Part shown: positions 58,707-64,000 of the stretch, one piece after another | Position numbering within the stretch: position 1 is the first letter of the stretch | Layout of the letters: every line of letters begins with the position of its first letter | DNA from: Clostridiales bacterium | GTDB lineage: Bacteria > Bacillota > Clostridia > Oscillospirales > Oscillospiraceae | Direction of reading: 5' to 3' | Assembly (NCBI GenBank): GCA_003150485.1 | Contig: QALX01000009.1 | Coordinates: 1 to 64,000, forward strand | Length of the DNA stretch: 64,000 nt | The notes under the pieces: generated by a model | Seen by the model: the letters and a program-made list of their open reading frames with translations, nothing else | Told to the model about the DNA's origin: nothing | Database searches by the model: none | Program-made: the position numbers and the translations under genes

Positions 58707-59891
58707 TCAGTGTTTCAGCTCCAGCAGCTTCTGGCGCAGCTCGCCCTCGATCTTGCCCAGCTCCACCTCGGCCTCAGCCCGCTTCCGGCGTCCGTCGCTC
58801 TGAATCTGCATCACCTCGTCCAGGGTAGAGATCAGATCTTCGTTGGTCTTGCGCAGGGTTTCGATGTCCACGATGCCCCGCTCGGCCTCCTTGGCCGTGG
58901 CGATGGTGCCCATTTTCAGCATTTCCGAGTTCTTTTTCAGCAGCTCGTTGGTCATATTGGTCACTGCGCTCTGGGCCGCCGTGGCCTGTCGGGACCGCTC
59001 CAGGCCCAGGGCCAGGACCATCTGGCTCTTCCACAGAGGGATGGTATTGACCAGGGAGGTCTGAATCTTCTCGATCATCAGGGTGTCGTTGTTCTGAAGC
59101 AGACGGGTCTGGGGGCCCATCTGGATGGAGATCATCCGGGTCAGCTCCAGATCGCTGATCTTCTTCTCAAACCGCTCCACCAGGTTGGCGTAGTCGTTGT
59201 ATGCCTGGGCGTCCTCCTGAGCGCCGCTCTGCTCCGCCTTTTTCCGCAGCTCGGCCAGCTCGCCGGTCCGGCAGGCCTCCAGCTTCTTCTTGCCCGCGAT
59301 GATATACATGGTCAGCTCTTTGTAGTACTGCTGGTTCAGCTCAAACATCTGATCAAACATGGCTACGTCCTTCATCAGGGCCACCTGATGCTGCTCCAGA
59401 ATCCGGCAGATCTTATCCACATTGACCTCGGCCTTGTCGTATTGGGCCTTCATCTCGTCCACTTTCAGCTTGCTGCGCTGGAAGAACCCCCGCTTTTTCT
59501 CGGTGCCCGGGGCGTTGTTCTTCAGCTCCACCACCAGGCTGGACAGGGTGTCCCCCACCTCGCCCAGGTCCTTGGTGCGCACCTTGTTCAGGGCGCTCTC
59601 GGAGAAGGATGCGATGTTCTTCTGGGCAGCGGTACCGTACTGGAGCACCTGGGTGGAGTCGGTCAGGTCGATCTTCTTCGAAAAATCGTCCACGATCTTC
59701 CGCTCCGCCTCTGAGAGCATAGACTCGTCAATCTTCGCCGGCGCCGCGTCCTGGACGGCCTCTGCGGGGCTCTTGGCCTCCGGCGCCAGGGTCAGGGCAG
59801 GGGCCTCTGGTGCGGCCTGTGCCGCTGCGGCCGCCGCCTCATCTGCCTCGGGGGTCAGGGTCAGGGAAGGGATGCTTGTATTTTCACTCAT
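58707..59891 (-). CDS. TelA-family toxic anion resistance protein
   Basis: A 394-residue cytosolic helical protein of the TelA (PF05816) family, linked to tellurite and envelope-stress resistance. An Ala/Pro/Glu-rich N-terminal 60 residues precede the domain. Family blocks are DLTDSTQVLQYGTAAQKNIASFSE, RGFFQRSKLKVDEMKAQYDKAEVNVDKI, and IPLWKSQMVLALGLERSRQATAAQSAVTNMTNELLKKNSEMLK. Long coiled coils dominate. It lies 43 bases after xpaC; in Bacillus the homologues yceG/H-xpaC-yaaN are likewise paired. Confidence 0.93.
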   Translation of the reverse strand: MSENTSIPSLTLTPEADEAAAAAAQAAPEAPALTLAPEAKSPAEAVQDAAPAKIDESMLSEAERKIVDDFSKKIDLTDSTQVLQYGTAAQKNIASFSESALNKVRTKDLGEVGDTLSSLVVELKNNAPGTEKKRGFFQRSKLKVDEMKAQYDKAEVNVDKICRILEQHQVALMKDVAMFDQMFELNQQYYKELTMYIIAGKKKLEACRTGELAELRKKAEQSGAQEDAQAYNDYANLVERFEKKISDLELTRMISIQMGPQTRLLQNNDTLMIEKIQTSLVNTIPLWKSQMVLALGLERSRQATAAQSAVTNMTNELLKKNSEMLKMGTIATAKEAERGIVDIETLRKTNEDLISTLDEVMQIQSDGRRKRAEAEVELGKIEGELRQKLLELKH

Positions 59892-59934
59892 GGTTTTTCC
59901 TCCAATTTCTCTGTTCGTCTGTCCGTTTCAATTC

Positions 59935-60591
59935 TCACAGCCGCGGGCCGCTGTCGGTGAGCCCCTCCTGGGCCATCATCTGTTCCAGCACCGTCACGTC
60001 CGCCGAAATATCCATGGCCTCGTCCTGGAACAGGGCGTCCAGCTGCTTGTCATAGGCCGTTTCCACCGTGGTGAGCATCTGCTCCACTCGCCCCTTGGAG
60101 GCGTCGATGTTGGCGCCGGACACCCCCAGGTTGTCCATCCGGTCGTAGGCGTTGAGCAGCTTAATGGTGGTGGGCAGGTAGTAGTCCTGAAACCGGCGGA
60201 TCTGTCCCTTTTTCTCCGGGTGTTCCAGGACAAAGGCGAAAATCTTCTCCGTGGTGGCCTGGATGTGGTCCAGCTGGCGGGAGAGCTTCTCGTCCGTGAT
60301 GTTTTCATTGAGCCGTTTCAGCTCCTCCAGCGCCCGGTCCCGCTCCTTTTGCAGGGCGGCCAGCTCCGGGTCCTTTGGCGTCTGTTCCGCCGGCTTCGGG
60401 TCGGGCAGCTCCACCTCGACCATCTTGTTGGGAAAGATGGCGTAGGCAATCAGGTACACCAGCGCCGAGATCAGAGCCAGCCGGACATAGCCCGCCGCCT
60501 GGTTGACGTTGAAAAAGACCGCGCCGATCACCCACACGGCTCCCACCAGGTAGAGCGGCAGCACCGAGCGCTGTTTTCGGGTCACTTTCAT
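59935..60591 (-). CDS. XpaC-like membrane protein (5-bromo-4-chloroindolyl phosphate hydrolysis family)
   Basis: A 218-residue protein with two adjacent membrane helices (LPLYLVGAVWVIGAVFFNV and VRLALISALVYLIAYAIFP, about 10-50) and a cytosolic coiled-coil domain. The domain has ELAALQKERDRALEELKRLNENI, IFAFVLEHPEKKGQIRRFQDYYLPTTIKLLNAYDRM and KGRVEQMLTTVETAYDKQLDALFQDEAMDISADVTVLEQMMAQEGL, which match the XpaC family. The ATG at 60591 has GAGGAA upstream; the frame is open 40 codons further but only into promoter sequence. First gene of the xpaC-telA-TPM unit. Confidence 0.9.
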   Translation of the reverse strand: MKVTRKQRSVLPLYLVGAVWVIGAVFFNVNQAAGYVRLALISALVYLIAYAIFPNKMVEVELPDPKPAEQTPKDPELAALQKERDRALEELKRLNENITDEKLSRQLDHIQATTEKIFAFVLEHPEKKGQIRRFQDYYLPTTIKLLNAYDRMDNLGVSGANIDASKGRVEQMLTTVETAYDKQLDALFQDEAMDISADVTVLEQMMAQEGLTDSGPRL

Positions 60592-60633
60592 GGAACATTC
60601 CTCCCCCACCCCACTTTGGGGTATACTAGAAAT

Positions 60634-60662
60634 ATTGTACACGCTCCCCCGTTGCCTGTCAA
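60634..60662 (-). promoter_or_regulatory. Promoter of xpaC-telA
   Basis: Minus-strand TTGACA (60662-60657) and TACAAT (60639-60634) with 17-base spacer. Confidence 0.85.
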
Positions 60663-60704
60663 CGGATTCCCTCATCCCCGTCGGGACGCCGGCTCCGTCC
60701 TTCA

Positions 60705-60733
60705 TTGACAAGGACGGGGAGAAACGATAGAAT
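60705..60733 (+). promoter_or_regulatory. Promoter of ilvA
   Basis: TTGACA at 60705-60710 and TAGAAT at 60728-60733 with 17-base spacer; divergent from the xpaC promoter with 42 bases between the -35 boxes. Confidence 0.85.
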
Positions 60734-60788
60734 ACACTCGACTGATCACGGCAGTTCCTGCCGGTTTGAAAACTATAAACGGAAGAAG

Positions 60789-62012
60789 ATGAATGCCACC
60801 ATGATGAGACTGGAAGATTTTAAGGCGGCCCGCAACGTGCTGAAAGGGGTGTTGAACGACACCGGCCTGATTTACTCCCATTTTTTCTCCAACGCCACCG
60901 GCAACTACGTCTACTTGAAGCCGGAGAATATGCAGGTCACCGGCGCGTACAAAATTCGCGGCGCCTACTTCACCATCAGCACCCTCTCCGACGAGGAGAA
61001 GGCCGCCGGCCTGGTCACCGCCTCCGCTGGCAACCACGCCCAAGGTGTGGCCTACGCCGCCAAGCACTCCGGCGTCCCCGCCACCATCGTCATGCCCACC
61101 ACCACACCGCTGATCAAGGTCAACAACACCAAGAGCTACGGCGCCAACGTCCTGCTCCACGGCTCCACCTTTGACGACGCCGCTGCGGAGGCCGCCCGCC
61201 TGAGCGCGGAACAGGGTCTGACCTATATTCACCCCTTCAACGACCTGCGGGTAGCCACCGGCCAGGGCACCATCTCCTACGAAATTTTCAGCAACCTGCC
61301 CGACGTGGACATCATCCTGGTCCCCATCGGCGGCGGCGGCCTGGCCAGCGGCGTGTCCACTCTGGCCAAGCTCCTGAATCCCAACGTGAAGGTCATCGGC
61401 GTGGAGCCCTCCGGCGCGGCCAGCATGAAGGCCAGCCTGGAGGCCGGACACATCGTCACTCTCCCCACTGTGGAGACCATCGCCGACGGCGTGGCGGTGA
61501 AAACCCCCGGCGATCAGGTGTTGCCCTACATCCAGGAGAATCTGGACGGCATCATCACCATCGACGACTCCGAGCTGGTGTCCGCCTTCCTGGACATGAC
61601 CGAGACCCACAAGATGATCGTGGAAAACGCGGGCCTGCTCACGGTCGCCGCCCTGTATCACCTGGACTGCAAAAAGCAGAACGTGGTCCCCATTCTCACC
61701 GGCGGCAATATGGACATTATCACCATGTCCTCCCTGATTCAGAACGGCCTCATCAATCGGGGCCGGGTGTTCACCTTCTCCGTCCAGCTGCCTGACCGCC
61801 CCGGCGAGCTGCTCCAGGTGGCCGGCATCGTGGCCAAAGAACAGGGCAACATCATCAAGCTGGAACACAACCAGTTCGTCAACATCAACCGCCAGCACGG
61901 CGTGGAGCTCCGGGTGACCCTGGAGGCCTTCGGCCACGACCACAAGGCAGCTATCCTCAACGCCCTGGCCCGGGAGGGCTATTCCGTCAAAGAGGTGGAC
62001 CCCATTCTGTAA
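60789..62012 (+). CDS. ilvA: Threonine ammonia-lyase (biosynthetic or catabolic, ACT-domain type)
   Basis: A PLP enzyme that turns threonine into 2-oxobutanoate and ammonia. The 407 residues carry the PLP lysine in VTGAYKIRGAYF near 60, SAGNHAQGVAYAAK near 88, the glycine loop VPIGGGGLASGVSTL near 180 and TGGNMD near 305. One ACT domain (about 325-405, FSVQLPDRPGELLQVAGIVAKEQGNIIKLEH) suggests feedback control. The shorter length with one ACT domain fits the TdcB/IlvA type common in Firmicutes. The ATG at 60789 has GGAAG close by; the ATG at 60801 is an alternative. No branched-chain genes are next to it. Confidence 0.93.
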   Translation: MNATMMRLEDFKAARNVLKGVLNDTGLIYSHFFSNATGNYVYLKPENMQVTGAYKIRGAYFTISTLSDEEKAAGLVTASAGNHAQGVAYAAKHSGVPATIVMPTTTPLIKVNNTKSYGANVLLHGSTFDDAAAEAARLSAEQGLTYIHPFNDLRVATGQGTISYEIFSNLPDVDIILVPIGGGGLASGVSTLAKLLNPNVKVIGVEPSGAASMKASLEAGHIVTLPTVETIADGVAVKTPGDQVLPYIQENLDGIITIDDSELVSAFLDMTETHKMIVENAGLLTVAALYHLDCKKQNVVPILTGGNMDIITMSSLIQNGLINRGRVFTFSVQLPDRPGELLQVAGIVAKEQGNIIKLEHNQFVNINRQHGVELRVTLEAFGHDHKAAILNALAREGYSVKEVDPIL

Positions 62013-62102
62013 GGCCCTCCGCCCTCCCCGCTCTGTTCTATCAGAGAATGATTTCCAATGTGAAAACAAATCGTGAACCGATTATGAAAGGAGATGCCTG
62101 CT

Positions 62103-62750
62103 GTGATTCAAATCGCTCCCTCTATCCTCTCCGCCGACTTTGCCCGGCTGGGCGAGGATCTAGATGCCATTGAAAGCGCTGACATGGTCCATTTTGACGT
62201 GATGGACGGCGCTTTTGTCCCCAACATTTCCTTCGGCCTCCCCATCTGTCAAGCAGTGGACCGGTACACAGACATGTTCCTGGACGTCCACCTGATGATC
62301 GAAAAGCCCGTGCGCTACATCGAGGATTTTGTCCGGGCCGGCGCGGACCTGATCAGTGTCCATCTGGAGGCCGACGGCCCCCGGGGCATCGCTGCCGCTC
62401 TGGCAGAGATGGACCGCTGCGGCGTGAAAAAAGCGGTGGCCCTGCGGCCCATCACCAGCCCCAACGCCATCCTCCCCTATATAAAGGAGCTGGACATGGT
62501 ACTGGTCATGACGGTGGAGCCGGGCTTCGGCGGCCAGTCCTTTATGACCCACCAGCTGGACACCATCCGCCAGTGCCGGGCCATCATCGACCAGCACAAC
62601 CCCCGCTGCCTGCTGGAAGTAGACGGCGGCGTCAACCTGGAAACCGCCCCTCTGGTGAAGGCGGCCGGAGCCAACGTGCTGGTGGCGGGCAGCGCCGTCT
62701 ACGGCGCCGGAAACCGGGCCGCCGCCATCCAGGCCCTGCGGGAGGCGTAA
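62103..62750 (+). CDS. rpe: Ribulose-phosphate 3-epimerase
   Basis: Interconverts ribulose-5-P and xylulose-5-P in the pentose phosphate pathway. The 215 residues form a TIM barrel with IAPSILSADFARLGEDL, the metal-site HFDVMDGAFVPNISFG near 32, DVHLMIEKP near 66, VMTVEPGFGGQSF near 140, and LEVDGGVN near 175. The GTG at 62103 has AAAGGAG 9 bases upstream; the ATG at 62094 lies on top of that site and is unlikely. recR follows three bases after its stop. Confidence 0.95.
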   Translation: MIQIAPSILSADFARLGEDLDAIESADMVHFDVMDGAFVPNISFGLPICQAVDRYTDMFLDVHLMIEKPVRYIEDFVRAGADLISVHLEADGPRGIAAALAEMDRCGVKKAVALRPITSPNAILPYIKELDMVLVMTVEPGFGGQSFMTHQLDTIRQCRAIIDQHNPRCLLEVDGGVNLETAPLVKAAGANVLVAGSAVYGAGNRAAAIQALREA

Positions 62751-62753
62751 CCC

Positions 62754-63356
62754 ATGCAGTATCTGCCCCCTGCCCTGGAAGCCCTGACGGAGCAGTTCGC
62801 CCGCCTGCCCGGCATCGGCGCCAAGTCCGCCCAGCGCCTGGCCTTCTACGTTTTAAACCTGCCCGACCAGGAGGCGGAGGCCTTTGCCGCCGCCATCCTC
62901 CACGCCAAAGGCTCGGTGACCCGCTGCCCCATCTGCCAGAACCTCACTGAGGGGGACGGCCCCTGCGCCCTCTGTGCCAGCCCCAAGCGGGACCACGCCC
63001 TGATCTGCGTGGTGGCGGACCCCAAGGACGTCATCGCCATGGAGCGCTCCGGCGAATACCATGGGCTGTACCACGTTCTCCACGGCGTAATTTCCCCTAT
63101 GAACCACGTGGGGCCGGATGACCTGCGGATCACCGAACTGGTCTCCCGGGTGGCCGCCGGCGGCGTGGAAGAGGTGATTATGGCCACCAACCCGGACACC
63201 GAGGGGGAAACCACCGCCATGTACCTGTCCCGGCTGCTCCGAGAGTTCGGCGTCAAAATCACCCGGCTGGCCTACGGCATCCCGGTGGGCAGCCACCTGG
63301 AGTACGCCGACGACGCCACCTTAATGCGCGCCCTGGAGGGCCGCCGGGAGATGTGA
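62754..63356 (+). CDS. recR: Recombination mediator RecR
   Basis: A 200-residue ring-forming DNA repair protein that loads RecA with RecO/RecF. It has a helix-hairpin-helix (LPGIGAKSAQRLAFYVL near 18), a four-Cys zinc finger (CPICQNLTEGDGPCALC near 58), and a Toprim domain (ICVVADPKDVIAMERSGEYHGLYHVL near 83; NPDTEGETTAMYL near 145). In most Firmicutes recR follows dnaX and ybaB on one strand. Here it is coupled to rpe and faces ybaB. Confidence 0.96.
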   Translation: MQYLPPALEALTEQFARLPGIGAKSAQRLAFYVLNLPDQEAEAFAAAILHAKGSVTRCPICQNLTEGDGPCALCASPKRDHALICVVADPKDVIAMERSGEYHGLYHVLHGVISPMNHVGPDDLRITELVSRVAAGGVEEVIMATNPDTEGETTAMYLSRLLREFGVKITRLAYGIPVGSHLEYADDATLMRALEGRREM

Positions 63357-63385
63357 GCAATCGTCCCTCTCTCTCCAAACGGATC

Positions 63386-63420
63386 AAAAAAGCACCTGTC
63401 AGTAACTGACAGGTGCTTTT
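63386..63420 (+). terminator. Terminator between recR and ybaB (bidirectional)
   Basis: AGCACCTGTCAGT pairs with ACTGACAGGTGCT around a one-to-three base loop, with A-run before and T-run after. Confidence 0.9.
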
Positions 63421-63435
63421 CGTATGCTGAGACAA

Positions 63436-63792
63436 TTACAGGCCCAGGTTCAGGCCGCCGGTAAGCTTGCTCATGCTGGACTTCGCGTCCTCATCCGCCT
63501 GGCGGAAGGCGTCGTTCACCGCCAGGACGATCATATCCTGGAGCAGTTCCACGTCGGCCGGGTCCACCGCGTCCGGCAGGATGGTCAGGCTCTTCAGCAC
63601 GTGCTTGCCGTTGGCCACCACCTTTACCGCGCCGCCGCCGGCCTGGGCGGTATACTCCTTCTCCTCCAGCTCACCCTGGATCTTCTGCATGTCCGCCTGC
63701 ATCTTCTGGGCCTGGCGGAGCATGTTCATATTCATGCCGCCGCCCATGCCGCCCATACCACGCATGCCGCGGCTGTTAAATCCTTTTGCCAT
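63436..63792 (-). CDS. ybaB: YbaB/EbfC nucleoid-associated protein
   Basis: A 118-residue DNA-binding dimer. The family core is MLRQAQKMQADMQKIQGELEEKEYTAQAGGGAVKVVANGK, then LDxxL-like VDPADVELLQDMIVLAVNDAFRQADE and the C-terminal MSKLTGGLNLGL. The N-terminus carries an extra Gly/Met-rich run (GMRGMGGMGGGMNMNM) before the core. AAAGGAGC precedes the ATG. It follows dnaX on the same strand. Confidence 0.95.
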   Translation of the reverse strand: MAKGFNSRGMRGMGGMGGGMNMNMLRQAQKMQADMQKIQGELEEKEYTAQAGGGAVKVVANGKHVLKSLTILPDAVDPADVELLQDMIVLAVNDAFRQADEDAKSSMSKLTGGLNLGL

Positions 63793-63808
63793 CTGTCGTC
63801 GCTCCTTT

Positions 63809-64000
63809 TCAGTCGATTGTCATTCCCGCCCTGCGGCCAAAGGCCACCAGATCCGCAAAGGGGTCCGGGGCAGCGGACCCCTCCGCCGCCTGCTGTCCTC
63901 CAGCGGCCTCCGGCGGTGCTCCTACGGTCACTTTGATCTGTACGGGACTGCCGTGCCGCCCGGACGCCGCCTCCGCCACCTTTTGCAGCAGCTGGGGCTT
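63809..64000 (-). CDS. dnaX: DNA polymerase III gamma/tau subunit, C-terminal end (cut by window edge)
   Basis: The last 63 codons of a gene running in from beyond base 64000. The tail reads KPQLLQKVAEAASGRHGSP, then a Pro/Gly/Ala linker and DPFADLVAFGRRAGMTID before the stop. Short acidic or aromatic ends of this kind on a low-complexity linker are usual for clostridial DnaX, and the position directly upstream of ybaB supports it. The clamp-loader ATPase part is outside the window. Confidence 0.75.
   Translation of the reverse strand, partial: KPQLLQKVAEAASGRHGSPVQIKVTVGAPPEAAGGQQAAEGSAAPDPFADLVAFGRRAGMTID

Overview
The window reads as chromosomal core DNA of a GC-rich, endospore-forming Clostridia bacterium, most like the Oscillospiraceae (Flavonifractor/Lawsonibacter/Intestinimonas-type gut anaerobes). 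This is inferred from gene content, not from a database match. Supporting signs are a stand-alone clostridial-type AICAR formyltransferase, a YpeB germination protein, WhiA/YvcK/RapZ, IreB, FprA flavodiiron protein, AddAB, and S-box, T-box and pfl-type RNA leaders. I see no rRNA, tRNA, CRISPR array, prophage or intact insertion sequence.

Layout. 1-1.8 kb: end of a purine operon (purH tail, purD), then a 0.5 kb AT-rich gap with a possible small RNA. 2.2-3.7 kb: metK behind a SAM-I riboswitch. 3.8-9.3 kb: MarR regulator plus acyl carrier protein, a lone dnaK, UDP-galactopyranose mutase and an LCP cell-wall ligase. 9.3-13.4 kb: FprA, a 5'-truncated polysaccharide deacetylase beside an AT-rich unexplained stretch, a TSCPD protein, a Fur/PerR regulator and a small lipoprotein. 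13.4-17.3 kb: nnr, lipoprotein and alr, with a MazF toxin that has no visible antitoxin. 17.4-21.5 kb: T-box leader and pheST, where PheT carries an apparent extra tRNA-binding-like domain. 21.7-25.4 kb: ireB, small unknown genes and an eight-SH3b NlpC/P60 hydrolase. 25.6-30.2 kb: fhs behind a ZTP (pfl) riboswitch, a pair of secreted unknown proteins and a DUF3048 lipoprotein. 30.3-31.8 kb: DUF4364 regulator and a CmpB-type membrane protein.

31.8-45.7 kb is mostly minus strand: dnaE-cls; murB-rapZ-yvcK-whiA plus one small gene; a phosphodiesterase and coaX; a plus-strand cassette of three small unknown genes; a WecA/TagO transferase; trpS. 45.8-56.5 kb: ypeB, hflX, a flavin reductase, rpmE with a structured leader, addA and addB. 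56.6-60.6 kb: gluQRS and an xpaC-telA-TPM membrane-stress cluster. 60.7-64 kb: ilvA, rpe, recR, and convergent to them ybaB with the 3' end of dnaX.

Themes. Three metabolite or tRNA sensing leaders (SAM, ZTP, uncharged tRNA-Phe) plus a probable L31 leader control methionine/SAM, one-carbon/purine and translation genes. purH/purD and the ZTP-controlled fhs serve the same pathway, since Fhs makes the formyl-THF that PurH uses. The cell envelope is the other main theme: Glf, LCP, Alr, MurB, WecA, Cls, YvcK/RapZ, IreB and the SH3b hydrolase.
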